Below are positions 1-7,766 of a stretch of 64,000 nucleotides of DNA, piece by piece. A program made the translations under genes and the position numbers. The stretch's first letter is position 1; the number at the start of each line of letters is the position of its first letter. The stretch comes from Lysobacter_K koreensis (GTDB lineage: Bacteria; Pseudomonadota; Gammaproteobacteria; Xanthomonadales; Xanthomonadaceae): assembly GCF_042677045.1 (NCBI RefSeq), contig NZ_JBHTIH010000003.1, positions 248,001 to 312,000 on the forward strand. Reading direction: 5' to 3'. The notes under the pieces were generated by a model. The model had not been told where the DNA came from. It did no database searches and worked only from the letters and a program-made list of their open reading frames with translations.

Positions 1-290
1 CCGACCCGGCGCTGCTGCCGGTGTTCGAGCGCATCTACGAGGACACCGACGCGCACTGGGCCGCGTACCACCTGTGCGAGGACCTGGTCGACCTGGAATC
101 GCAGTTCCAGCTGTGGCGGTTCCGGCACATGCGCACGGTGATGCGGATCATCGGCTTCAAGCGCGGCACCGGCGGTTCCAGTGGGGTGGGCTTCCTCAAG
201 CAGGCGCTGGAGCTCACCTTCTTCCCGGAGCTGTTCGAGGTGCGTACCAGCATTGGCGTGGGTGGCGCCTACGGCGCGCCCGCGGAGTGA
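1..290 (+). CDS. kynA: tryptophan 2,3-dioxygenase, C-terminal part (5' end outside window)
   Basis: Haem enzyme that opens the indole ring of tryptophan to N-formylkynurenine, the first step of the kynurenine pathway. Only about the last 95 residues are here. The reading frame (codons from base 3) is open to the window edge, and the GTG at 21 is an internal valine. The family's C-terminal signature is clear: WRFRHMRTVMRIIGFKRG, then GTGGSSGVGFLK, then FFPELFEVRT. The GTGGS loop closes over bound tryptophan in known structures. No terminator hairpin is obvious in the 195 bp before the next gene. Confidence 0.93.
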   Translation, partial: DPALLPVFERIYEDTDAHWAAYHLCEDLVDLESQFQLWRFRHMRTVMRIIGFKRGTGGSSGVGFLKQALELTFFPELFEVRTSIGVGGAYGAPAE

Positions 291-444
291 AGCCCCAGGC
301 GCGCGAGGCGTGTCGCGGGCCGGGTCGAAGGGCACCGTGATCCGCGCTGTCGAGCGCGCCACTCTTGTCTGCGCAAGCCGGCCAGATCGCTTTGCTGCAC
401 TGCAGCAGGCCCCGGGCGGTTTGACGCCAACCCCGCGTCGCGGT

Positions 445-471
445 TACACCTTCACCCTTTGTTGCCGATAG
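445..471 (+). promoter_or_regulatory. weak sigma28-like promoter before the peptide transporter
   Basis: TACA, 15 bp, then GCCGATAG resembles TAAA-N15-GCCGATAA (3/4 and 7/8 matches). The implied start near 479 leaves only about 7 nt before the ATG at 486, which cuts into the AGGGG ribosome site. It may be a chance match. Confidence 0.25.
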
Positions 472-485
472 CACAGGGGTTTTGA

Positions 486-2030
486 ATGAGCGCCAACGTT
501 TCCAACGCTGCGGAACCCGCAGGTCCACCGATGGAGCTGCCGTCCGGCAACGGCACCCCGCCGCCGCCGTTCGATCAGATCATGGGCCATCCCAAACCGC
601 TGTGGATGCTGTTCATGTCGGAGTTCTGGGAACGCTTCGCGTTCTACGGCATCCGCTGGGCACTGGTGCTGTACATCGTCGCGCAGTTCCACGGCGGCAA
701 CGCGTCCGGCCAGGCCGACGCCAACCTGACCTACGGTTCCTACCTGGCGCTGGTCTACGCCGGCGCGATCTTCGGCGGGTACATCGCCGACAAGGTGATC
801 GGCTACCAGCGATCGATCCTGCTCGGCGCGGTGTTCATGGCCGCGGGCCTGTTCGCGATCATGTTGCCGGACCCGAACGTGTTCAAGCTCGGCCTGGCGA
901 CGATCATCGTCGGCAACGGCCTGTTCAAGCCGAACATCTCGACCATGGTCGGCAAGCTCTACAGCGTCGCCGATCCGCGTCGTGACAGCGGCTTCACCAT
1001 CTTCTATATGGGCATCAATGCCGGCGCGCTGATCGCGCCGGTCCTGACCGGGTGGCTGGCCAGCCAGGTGTTCGGCACCGAGGGCACCCCGGCCTACAAG
1101 GTCGTGTTCGGCGCGGCCGGCATCGGCATGCTGGTCAGCCTGGTGTGGTTCTGGTTCGGTCGCCGCCAGCTCAAGGGCATCGGCCGTCCGCCGGAAGAGG
1201 CGCCCGGCAAGCACCGCGTCGCCTACGTCGCGCTCGGTGCGCTGCTGACCATCCCGCTGGTGTACTTCCTGCTCGCCGTCGGCGCCCAGGCGCTGCAGTG
1301 GGTGCTGACCGCGCTGTTCATCGGCCTAGCCGGCATGCTGCTGGTCGAGGGCTTCCGCAACGGCGCGGTCGCGCGCGACAAGGTGATCGCGATGCTGATC
1401 ATCTTCGCGTTCAACATCCTGTTCTGGATGTTCTTCGAGCAGGCCGGCAGCTCGTTCACGTTCCTCGCCGACGAGATCGTCAACCGCGACTTCGGCGGCT
1501 GGACGTTCCCGACCGCGTGGTTCCAGTCGGTGAACTCGATCGCGATCATCGCGCTGGCACCGATCCTGGCCTGGGTGTGGGTGGCGATGGCACGCAAGAA
1601 CGTCAATCCGTCGATCCCGCGCAAGTTCGGCCTGGGCCTGATCTTCAATGGCCTGGCGTTCCTGCTGCTCATGGTCGCGCTGTCGAGCATGGTCAGCGTC
1701 GACAACAAGATCCCGTTCTGGACCTTGTTCATGGTCTATGTGATCCAGTCGGTCGGCGAGCTGTGCCTGTCGCCGATCGGCCTGTCGATGGTCACCAAGC
1801 TGGCGCCGCTGCGCCTGGTCGGGCTGGGCATGGGCGGCTGGTTCCTGTCGACCGGCATCGGCAACAACCTGTCGGGCATCTTCGCCAGCCACGTCAGCGG
1901 CGACACCGGCATGACCACGACCTCGGCGCTGAGCGGCTACACGTTCGGCTTCTGGTCGTTGCTGGGCGCCGGCGTGCTGCTGTTCCTGATCGCGCCGTTG
2001 ATCCAGAAGTTGATGCATGGGGTGAAGTAG
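486..2030 (+). CDS. POT/PTR2 family proton-coupled oligopeptide transporter
   Basis: Inner-membrane MFS importer that brings in di- and tripeptides with protons. The 514-residue length and about 12-14 hydrophobic segments fit the family. POT hallmarks are present: the helix-1 ExxER motif inside EFWERFAFYGIRWALVLY, GGYIADKVIGYQ after helix 2, and the PTR2 signature FYMGINAGALIAP near residue 180. An extra hydrophobic pair in the middle fits bacterial POT proteins. The ATG at 486 is preceded by AGGGG. It may be transcribed alone, and the hairpin at its stop codon could protect the 3' end. The exact substrate cannot be read from sequence. Confidence 0.93.
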   Translation: MSANVSNAAEPAGPPMELPSGNGTPPPPFDQIMGHPKPLWMLFMSEFWERFAFYGIRWALVLYIVAQFHGGNASGQADANLTYGSYLALVYAGAIFGGYIADKVIGYQRSILLGAVFMAAGLFAIMLPDPNVFKLGLATIIVGNGLFKPNISTMVGKLYSVADPRRDSGFTIFYMGINAGALIAPVLTGWLASQVFGTEGTPAYKVVFGAAGIGMLVSLVWFWFGRRQLKGIGRPPEEAPGKHRVAYVALGALLTIPLVYFLLAVGAQALQWVLTALFIGLAGMLLVEGFRNGAVARDKVIAMLIIFAFNILFWMFFEQAGSSFTFLADEIVNRDFGGWTFPTAWFQSVNSIAIIALAPILAWVWVAMARKNVNPSIPRKFGLGLIFNGLAFLLLMVALSSMVSVDNKIPFWTLFMVYVIQSVGELCLSPIGLSMVTKLAPLRLVGLGMGGWFLSTGIGNNLSGIFASHVSGDTGMTTTSALSGYTFGFWSLLGAGVLLFLIAPLIQKLMHGVK

Positions 2031-2049
2031 GGCGGGCACTGCCCGCCCT
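2029..2049. repeat. REP-type palindrome over the transporter stop codon
   Basis: A 10-bp stem (AGGGCGGGCA / TGCCCGCCCT) that starts inside the TAG stop codon at 2028-2030. It has no T-run. It resembles other REP-type palindromes in the window that overlap stop codons. Confidence 0.5.
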
Positions 2050-2246
2050 GGCATCGGCCCGCTCGCGTGAAAGCGCGAGCGGCTTTGCCGATGCGTCATC
2101 CCGAACGCAGTGCGGGATCTGCTTGGCGCTCCACCAAGAAGGCATCGGCGTCTGGGTAGCGTCGGCCGCCGGCGCGGCATCGGTTACGGCGTTGGTTGTG
2201 GATCATCGCGGGCCGGTTCGGCACTGGGTTCGGAAGGGCAACAAAG

Positions 2247-2275
2247 ACGGCGACCCTCGGGTCGCCGTTTTTTTT
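2247..2275 (+). terminator. intrinsic terminator between convergent transporter and marR genes
   Basis: Stem ACGGCGACC / GGTCGCCGT followed by eight T residues (2268-2275). It lies about 220 bp past the transporter stop and 36 bp before the end of the opposing MarR gene. The minus-strand read has a weaker T-rich tail (TCTTTGTT), so it may serve both genes. Confidence 0.8.
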
Positions 2276-2310
2276 GTGGTCAGGCGCGGCATGTGCGCTA
2301 AGCACGGTCC

Positions 2311-2820
2311 TTATCGAGGCGGGATGTCCGCCTCGGCGCGGATCTCTAGTTCGTCCAGCCGGTCGAGCAACCGGAACAGCAGTTCGCGCTCGGCCGTGTC
2401 CATGCCCTCGAACAACCGACGCTCGAACGCCAGCGCCAGCGGCGCGACCTCGTCGTAGATGCGGTAGCCCGCCTCGGACAGGCGCAGCACCGAGCGTCGG
2501 CGGTCGTCGTCATGCAGCTCGCGCTGCAGGCGGCCGGCCTCGGTGAGCCTCGCGACCGCGCGGCTGACCGCGACCTTGTCCATCGCGGTGCGCTGCGCGA
2601 CCTCGTTGGCGGACAAGTCCGGGTAGCGGCCCAGCACCGCCATCACCCGCCACTCGGTCACGCCCAGGGCGAACCGCTCCGAGTACACGCGCGCAATCGC
2701 GCTGCTGACGCGGTTGGACAGCACGGACAGCCGGTAGGGCAGGAAGTGCTCGAGGTCGAGCTCGGCATGGCGGCCACGCGCGGGCCGGCAGGCAGGAGAA
2801 ATGTCATCGCCGCTGTTCAT
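2311..2820 (-). CDS. MarR-family transcriptional regulator, likely of tyrosine/homogentisate catabolism
   Basis: A 169-residue winged-helix regulator of MarR type. A helical N-terminal dimer arm is followed by the core FALGVTEWRVMAVLGRYPDL, the recognition region ANEVAQRTAMDKVAVSRAV, and the wing ending LQRELHDDDRRRSVLRLS (D-D-R-R is typical). The start is the ATG at 2820. The frame stays open far upstream, but only as antisense to hppD. The gene is divergent from hppD, with a strong palindrome in the 111-bp gap. Local control of the hppD/hmgA block, and of itself, is the natural inference; the ligand is unknown but could be an aromatic acid of the pathway. Confidence 0.85.
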   Translation of the reverse strand: MNSGDDISPACRPARGRHAELDLEHFLPYRLSVLSNRVSSAIARVYSERFALGVTEWRVMAVLGRYPDLSANEVAQRTAMDKVAVSRAVARLTEAGRLQRELHDDDRRRSVLRLSEAGYRIYDEVAPLALAFERRLFEGMDTAERELLFRLLDRLDELEIRAEADIPPR

Positions 2821-2833
2821 GCTGCACCGTGCC

Positions 2834-2862
2834 TTGCTTATGGTTTCATGTGAAACTATAAC
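2834..2862 (+). promoter_or_regulatory. sigma70-type promoter of hppD
   Basis: TTGCTT (2834-2839), a 17-bp spacer, and TATAAC (2857-2862) lie about 70 bp before the hppD ATG. The spacer is filled by the palindrome at 2838-2861, so a bound repressor would block polymerase. Confidence 0.55.
2838..2861. promoter_or_regulatory. 24-bp palindromic operator between marR and hppD
   Basis: Left arm TTATGGTTTCA, spacer TG, right arm TGAAACTATAA: 11-bp arms with one mismatched pair. Size and symmetry suit a MarR dimer. It lies between two divergent genes and covers the -35/-10 region of hppD. Confidence 0.7.
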
Positions 2863-2931
2863 GACCATTGCGTCAAATCCCCCGCACCCGGCCGTCCGTC
2901 CGCGGACGCCGCCGCCACTGGAAACAATGCC

Positions 2932-4023
2932 ATGAACGCGCAGCCCAACCTCGGCATGCAGGTCACCACCTTCGAGAACCCGCTCGGCATCGACGGTTTC
3001 GAGTTCGTCGAGTTCGCTGCGCCCGACGGCCAGGGCGAGCTGCTGCACGACTACTTCCGGCGCATGGGCTTCACCGCCACCGCGCGCCACAAGACCCGGC
3101 CGATCACCATCTACCGCCAGGGCGGTGTCAACTTCCTGGTCAACGAGGACCCCGACAGTTTCGCCGCCGACTTCGCCCGCGCCCACGGCCCGAGCGCGTG
3201 CGGCTTCGCGATCCGCTTCCGCAAGCCGGCCAGCGAGGTGTGCCAGGTGGTGCTGGGCAACGGCGGCGAGGCGATCGACCACAAGCCCGAGACCAAGGCG
3301 GTCGATGCGCCGGTGGTCAAGGGCATCGGCGACTGCATGCTGTACCTGGTCGACCGCTATGGCGAGCACGGCACGATGTACGAGGAGTTCCTGCCGGTGC
3401 AGGGCGCCGATCCGGACCCGAAGGGCTTCGGCCTGACCTTCATCGACCACCTGACCCACAACCTCTACTTCGGCAACATGCAGAAGTGGTCGGACTACTA
3501 CGAGCGCCTGTTCAACTTCCGCGAGATCCGCTACTTCGATATCAAGGGCGCCAAGACCGGACTGGTGTCCAAGGCGATGACCGCGCCGGACGGCGTGGTG
3601 CGGATTCCGCTCAACGAATCGTCGGACCCGAAGTCGCAGATCAACGAGTACCTCGACGCCTACAAGGGCGAGGGCATACAGCACATCGCCTGCTTCACCG
3701 ACGACATCTATTCGACGGTCGAGGCGATGCGCGAGTCCGGGATCAGCTTCCTCGACACCCCCGACACTTACTTCGACGTGATCGACGCGCGCGTGCCCAA
3801 CCACGGCGAGGACGTCGCGCGCCTGGCCAGGAACAAGATCCTGATCGACGCCGATGCCGAGACCAAGCAGCGCAAGCTGCTGCAGATCTTCACCACCAAT
3901 GCCATTGGCCCGATCTTCTTCGAGATCATCCAGCGCAAGGGCAACGAGGGTTTCGGCGAAGGCAACTTCCAGGCGCTGTTCGAGAGCATCGAGCGCGACC
4001 AGATGAAGCGCGGCGTGCTGTAA
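2932..4023 (+). CDS. hppD: 4-hydroxyphenylpyruvate dioxygenase
   Basis: Converts 4-hydroxyphenylpyruvate and O2 to homogentisate and CO2 in the cytoplasm, the second step of tyrosine catabolism. The 363 residues hold two vicinal-oxygen-chelate domains. The Fe(II) triad is visible: H173 in IDHLTHN, H251 in GEGIQHIACFTDD, and E331 in PIFFEIIQRKG. The C-terminal lid EGFGEGNFQALFESIERDQ is conserved. It lies 486 bp upstream of hmgA, the next enzyme, with a DUF559 gene and two REP repeats in between. Transcription is probably set by the divergent MarR protein. Confidence 0.97.
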   Translation: MNAQPNLGMQVTTFENPLGIDGFEFVEFAAPDGQGELLHDYFRRMGFTATARHKTRPITIYRQGGVNFLVNEDPDSFAADFARAHGPSACGFAIRFRKPASEVCQVVLGNGGEAIDHKPETKAVDAPVVKGIGDCMLYLVDRYGEHGTMYEEFLPVQGADPDPKGFGLTFIDHLTHNLYFGNMQKWSDYYERLFNFREIRYFDIKGAKTGLVSKAMTAPDGVVRIPLNESSDPKSQINEYLDAYKGEGIQHIACFTDDIYSTVEAMRESGISFLDTPDTYFDVIDARVPNHGEDVARLARNKILIDADAETKQRKLLQIFTTNAIGPIFFEIIQRKGNEGFGEGNFQALFESIERDQMKRGVL

Positions 4024-4044
4024 GCCGACGCTTGGGCTTTGGAG

Positions 4045-4079
4045 CCCCTCTCCCAACGGGAGAGGGGTTGGGGTGAGGG
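4045..4079 (+). repeat. REP-type repeat, left copy beside the DUF559 gene
   Basis: Hairpin CCCCTCTCCC-AAC-GGGAGAGGGG followed by TTGGGGTGAGGG. It is an inverted partner of the repeat at 4446-4480: the hairpins match and the flanks differ at one base. Confidence 0.85.
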
Positions 4080-4087
4080 GCCGAAGC

Positions 4088-4486
4088 ATGGACGAACATT
4101 CACGACCACCGTTGCCTACCCTCACGCGCGACAAGGCGCGTGAGCTTCGGCGTGAGTCGACCGACGCCGAACACAAATTGTGGCGCCACCTGCGCGGTGG
4201 CCAACTCGGTGGACTGAAATTCAGGCGCCAGCATCCGATCCCGCCGTATATCGTCGATTTCTACTGCGATGCAGCGAAGTTGGTGGTCGAACTCGATGGC
4301 TCTCAGCACACGGAAGAGAATGATCGCGTGCGCACCCGGTTTCTCGAAGCACGAGGTCTGAAGGTGCTGCGCTTCTGGGACAACGACGTGCTGATGCAAA
4401 CACAGGCGGTTTTCGAAGCGATCTTCAACGCCGTCGCACACCGAACCCTCACTCCAACCCCTCTCCCGGTGGGAGAGGGGCTTTAA
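4088..4486 (+). CDS. DUF559 (Vsr-like endonuclease fold) protein
   Basis: A 132-residue small protein of the DUF559 family, related in fold to the very-short-patch-repair endonuclease. It shows RRESTDAEHKLWRHLRGGQL, then LKFRRQHPIPPYIVDFYC, then the core KLVVELDGSQH, with D and E residues placed as in Vsr-like nucleases. The start is the ATG at 4088; an in-frame GTG at 4073 would begin inside the left repeat. The last residues (TLTPTPLPVGEGL) and the stop are coded by the right REP repeat. It splits hppD from hmgA and has no clear link to tyrosine breakdown. Cargo of a REP-bounded unit is one reading. Nuclease activity is not shown. Confidence 0.85.
   Translation: MDEHSRPPLPTLTRDKARELRRESTDAEHKLWRHLRGGQLGGLKFRRQHPIPPYIVDFYCDAAKLVVELDGSQHTEENDRVRTRFLEARGLKVLRFWDNDVLMQTQAVFEAIFNAVAHRTLTPTPLPVGEGL
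4446..4480 (-). repeat. REP-type repeat, right copy inside the DUF559 3' end
   Basis: CCCTCACTCCAA, then hairpin CCCCTCTCCC-GGT-GGGAGAGGGG. Inverted relative to 4045-4079. It codes the last residues of the DUF559 protein, so gene and repeat are fused. Confidence 0.85.
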
Positions 4487-4509
4487 CGAACGCTCTCGAG
4501 AGCACGCGC

Positions 4510-5892
4510 ATGAACAACGCCAATAATCCTGCCGGCAACGACAGCGACTCACGCGATAGCGGAGTCGCCCTCGCTGCGCGCGATGCCCACCGCATCGCCG
4601 CCGCCGGCTACCTGTCCGGCTTCGGCAACGAGTTTGCGAGCGAGGCGGTGCCCGGCACCTTGCCGCTGGGCCAGAACTCGCCGCAGCGCGTCGCCCACGG
4701 CCTGTACGCGGAGCAGTTGTCGGGCACTGCGTTCACCGCGCCGCGCGGCGAGAACCGCCGCAGCTGGCTGTACCGGATCCGCCCGGCGGCGATGCACGGG
4801 ATGTTCGCGCCGTACCCGCAGCCGCGCCTTCACAACGACTTCGAGGTCGGCCCGCTGTCGCCGGACCAGCTGCGCTGGAACCCGCTGGCAGTGTCCGAGG
4901 CGCCAGTCGATTTCGTCGACGGCCTGTACACGATGGCCGGCAACGGCTCGCCGGCCGCGCAGCACGGCGTGGGCGTGCATGTGTACGCCGCCAACCGCTC
5001 GATGGCCGGGCGCTATTTCTACGACGCCGACGGCGAGCTGCTGATCGTGCCGCAGCACGGTCGCCTGCACATCGCCACCGAACTGGGCGTGCTCGAGGTC
5101 GAGCCGCAGGAGATCGCGGTGGTCCCGCGCGGCGTGCGCTTCCGCGTCGAGTTGCCGGACGGCGCGGCGTCGGGTTACGTCTGCGAAAACTTCGGCGCGC
5201 TGCTGCGCCTGCCCGACCTCGGTCCGATCGGCAGCAACGGCCTGGCCAACCCGCGCGACTTCCTCACGCCGAACGCGGCCTACGAGGACGTCGAAGGACA
5301 GTTCGAGCTGATTGCCAAGTTCCAGGGTCACCTGTGGCGAGCCGACATTGGCCACTCGCCGCTCGACGTGGTCGGCTGGCACGGCAACTACGCGCCCTAC
5401 AAGTACGACCTGCGCCGCTTCAACACCATCGGCTCGATCAGCTTCGACCATCCTGACCCGTCGATCTTCACCGTGCTGACCTCGCCCAGCGACACGCCGG
5501 GCACGGCCAACCTGGACTTCGTGATCTTCCCGCCGCGCTGGCTGGTGGCGCAGCACACGTTCCGTCCGCCTTGGTTCCACCGCAACGTCGCCAGCGAGTT
5601 CATGGGCCTGGTGCACGGTGCGTACGACGCCAAGGCCGAAGGCTTCGTGCCCGGCGGCGCGTCGCTGCACAACTGCATGAGCGGCCACGGGCCCGACGCG
5701 GCCACGTTCGAGAAGGCCAGCGCCGCGAACCTGTCCCAACCCGACGTGGTCGGCGACACCATGGCCTTCATGTTCGAGACCCGCGCGGTATTGCGACCGA
5801 CCCGGCAGGCGCTCGATGCCGCGCATCGGCAACGCGATTACCAGGCCTGCTGGACCGGCTTGCAGAAGCACTTCGTCGCGCCATCGCGCTAG
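4510..5892 (+). CDS. hmgA: homogentisate 1,2-dioxygenase
   Basis: Opens the homogentisate ring to maleylacetoacetate with Fe(II) and O2. The 460-residue length is slightly above the usual 430-440 because of a polar N-terminal extension (about 30 residues) before YLSGFGNEFASEA. The iron triad is H357 and E363 in FHRNVASEFMGLVHG and H393 in CMSGHGPD; the spacing matches the human enzyme. H314 in FDHPDPSIFTVL is the likely active-site histidine. The start is the ATG at 4510; an internal start nearer residue 30 is possible but lacks support. The next pathway enzymes (isomerase, fumarylacetoacetase) are not in the window. Confidence 0.97.
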   Translation: MNNANNPAGNDSDSRDSGVALAARDAHRIAAAGYLSGFGNEFASEAVPGTLPLGQNSPQRVAHGLYAEQLSGTAFTAPRGENRRSWLYRIRPAAMHGMFAPYPQPRLHNDFEVGPLSPDQLRWNPLAVSEAPVDFVDGLYTMAGNGSPAAQHGVGVHVYAANRSMAGRYFYDADGELLIVPQHGRLHIATELGVLEVEPQEIAVVPRGVRFRVELPDGAASGYVCENFGALLRLPDLGPIGSNGLANPRDFLTPNAAYEDVEGQFELIAKFQGHLWRADIGHSPLDVVGWHGNYAPYKYDLRRFNTIGSISFDHPDPSIFTVLTSPSDTPGTANLDFVIFPPRWLVAQHTFRPPWFHRNVASEFMGLVHGAYDAKAEGFVPGGASLHNCMSGHGPDAATFEKASAANLSQPDVVGDTMAFMFETRAVLRPTRQALDAAHRQRDYQACWTGLQKHFVAPSR

Positions 5893-5963
5893 GCGGGCGT
5901 CGCTTCGCGTCGCGTTCACGGTGCGTGGCTAGGCTGCAGGCTGCCTCGTGCCTGGATGTACCG

Positions 5964-6608
5964 ATGAAGCATGTGTTGTCACTGGGCTTGCTTGTCCTGT
6001 CCCTGGCTGCGTGTCGCGGCGAAGCGCCCGCCGACAGCGAACCTTCGGCCGCCGTGCCCACGCCGGCGCATCAGCCGGCCGAAGACGTGCCCCCGGCCAC
6101 CGCGCCGCCTGCGATCAATCCGCCAGCGGGCCCCACACCCGGACCGGCGCCTGCCGCCGGTGCGATCAGTTTCTCCGGTTTTGGGCCGGCGAAGTTCGGA
6201 GACAGCGCCGAAGCCGTGCGCATGGCCTGGGGCAAGGACCTCAAAGTCGATACCCCCTCCGAGCCGGGCGGTTGCCACTACCTGTATCCGCTGCCGCGCC
6301 CCCAGGGCGGCTATGGCGTCGGCTTCATGGTCGAGGGCGACAAGTTCGTGCGCATCGACGTCGACAGCGCCGACATCGTCGCGCCCGGCGGCGGCAAGCG
6401 CGGCATGAGCACCGACGACATCCGCCGGTTGTACCTGGGCCGCGTCGAAGCGAGCCCGCACGAGTACACCGATGGCCAGTACCTGAGGATCCAAGATGCC
6501 GCGGGCGGCAACGGCGTGCTGGTGTTCGAGACCGACGAGGCCGGCAAGGTCGGCGACTGGCACATCGGCGTGCCGCCACAGGTCGACTATGTCGAAGGCT
6601 GTTCGTGA
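5964..6608 (+). CDS. predicted lipoprotein of unknown function
   Basis: A 214-residue protein with a lipobox: the signal sequence MKHVLSLGLLVLSLAAC puts the lipidated cysteine at position 17. A proline/alanine-rich linker runs to about residue 68. A compact C-terminal domain begins ISFSGFGPAKFGDSAEAVRMAWG and holds a CHYLYP segment. The frame is open well upstream, but the ATG at 5964 directly precedes the signal peptide. The domain looks like small periplasmic proteins in related bacteria with no known role. It stands alone between hmgA and an antiporter; no function is assigned. Confidence 0.75.
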   Translation: MKHVLSLGLLVLSLAACRGEAPADSEPSAAVPTPAHQPAEDVPPATAPPAINPPAGPTPGPAPAAGAISFSGFGPAKFGDSAEAVRMAWGKDLKVDTPSEPGGCHYLYPLPRPQGGYGVGFMVEGDKFVRIDVDSADIVAPGGGKRGMSTDDIRRLYLGRVEASPHEYTDGQYLRIQDAAGGNGVLVFETDEAGKVGDWHIGVPPQVDYVEGCS

Positions 6609-6707
6609 TCCGCTGCAGCGCAACGGCGGCGCGCGCTGCACGGCGCGCTGGACGCGGCCGCGCGGCATCGGCATAGAATCGCCGAACTGACGGGAAGGGG
6701 TGACGCA

Positions 6708-7685
6708 ATGTTCGAAGCCATCGGCTGGTTCGTACTGGGGCTGGTGCTGCTCGCACTGGGCGGCGACTCGATCGTCAAGGGCGCGTCCGGGCTGGCGCAG
6801 CGGATCGGCGCGTCGCCATTCATGGCCGGCCTGGTGCTGGTCGCGTTCGGCACTTCGTTGCCGGAGATTGCGGTCAACCTGCACGCGATCGCGCGCGGGC
6901 AACAGGCACTCGCGTTGGGCAATGCAGTAGGCAGCAACGTCGTCAACTTCGGCTTAACCCTGGGCCTGGCCGCACTGGCGGCGCCGCTGCTGGTGCGCTG
7001 GCGTGCGCTGAGCACGATGCTGCTGGTGCTGATCGTCGGCACCGGCGCCCTGATCGTGATGGGCCTGGACGGCGTGCTGTCGCGGCTCGAAGGCATCGTC
7101 CTGCTGCTCGCGTTCGTCGCCGCGATAGCGTACGCGGTGGTGCGCAGCCAGCGCGAGACGCCCGAGCTGCAGGCCGAGATCGCCGCGTTCGCGCGCACCG
7201 GCACCGACTTGCGCCTCAACCTGCTGCGCTTCGCGATCGCCGCGGTGCTGCTGTATTTCGGTTCGCGGCTGGTGGTGGTGAACGCCCCGGTCCTTGGCGC
7301 AGGCTTGGGCCTGTCGATGCTGCTAACCGGGCTGATCCCGGTCGCGATCGGCACCGCGCTTCCGGAAGTCGCCGCGGCCGTGTTCGCCGCGCGCCGCGGC
7401 CAGGGCGACATGGTGGTCGGCCACGTGATCGGCTCGAGCGTGTTCAACGCGCTGGTGATCGTCGGCGGCATGGCCGCCTGGAACATGCTGCCGCTGCCGG
7501 GCCTGCTGGTGCGCTACGCGTTGCCGGCCGCGCTCGCGTTCGCGCTGGTGATGTACCCGATGCTGCGAGGCGACATGCAGGTCAGCAAGCGCGAAGGCGT
7601 GATCCTGTCGGTCGGTTTCATCGCCTGGCTGGCGTTCGAGTGGTGGCTGGTGCAGGGCGCCGGTGCGGTGGCCGCGGTCGGCTGA
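6708..7685 (+). CDS. calcium/sodium antiporter (CaCA family, YrbG-like)
   Basis: A 325-residue inner-membrane exchanger with about ten helices in two inverted halves. Each half carries the alpha-repeat pair that builds the ion sites: LVAFGTSLPEIAVNLHA with GNAVGSNVVNFGL in the first, and VAIGTALPEVAAAVFA with GHVIGSSVFNALVI in the second. The acidic residues of the two LPE motifs are the expected ion ligands. The start is the ATG at 6708, with AAGGGG eight bases before it. A -10-like TAGAAT at 6674-6679 suggests its own promoter. Ca2+/Na+ specificity is inferred from the family. Confidence 0.92.
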   Translation: MFEAIGWFVLGLVLLALGGDSIVKGASGLAQRIGASPFMAGLVLVAFGTSLPEIAVNLHAIARGQQALALGNAVGSNVVNFGLTLGLAALAAPLLVRWRALSTMLLVLIVGTGALIVMGLDGVLSRLEGIVLLLAFVAAIAYAVVRSQRETPELQAEIAAFARTGTDLRLNLLRFAIAAVLLYFGSRLVVVNAPVLGAGLGLSMLLTGLIPVAIGTALPEVAAAVFAARRGQGDMVVGHVIGSSVFNALVIVGGMAAWNMLPLPGLLVRYALPAALAFALVMYPMLRGDMQVSKREGVILSVGFIAWLAFEWWLVQGAGAVAAVG

Positions 7686-7754
7686 GCGGGATGCTGCGTC
7701 CGGCCGCATGATCGCTCGCGCTCGCGCGCGGGCGGGTGTGGCAAACCCCGTCGA

Positions 7755-7760
7755 TATACT
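7755..7760 (+). promoter_or_regulatory. -10 element of nhaA, possibly giving a leaderless mRNA
   Basis: TATACT ends 6 bp before the nhaA ATG at 7767, so transcription could begin on or next to the start codon. No Shine-Dalgarno sequence is visible before the ATG. No good -35 box is seen. Confidence 0.4.
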
Positions 7761-7766
7761 GCGGCG

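Noticed and set aside
2821..4176. Long open frame continuing upstream of marR on the minus strand
   Set aside because: It is antisense to hppD, has the mirrored composition of a GC-rich coding strand, and shows no domain. The MarR protein starts at 2820.
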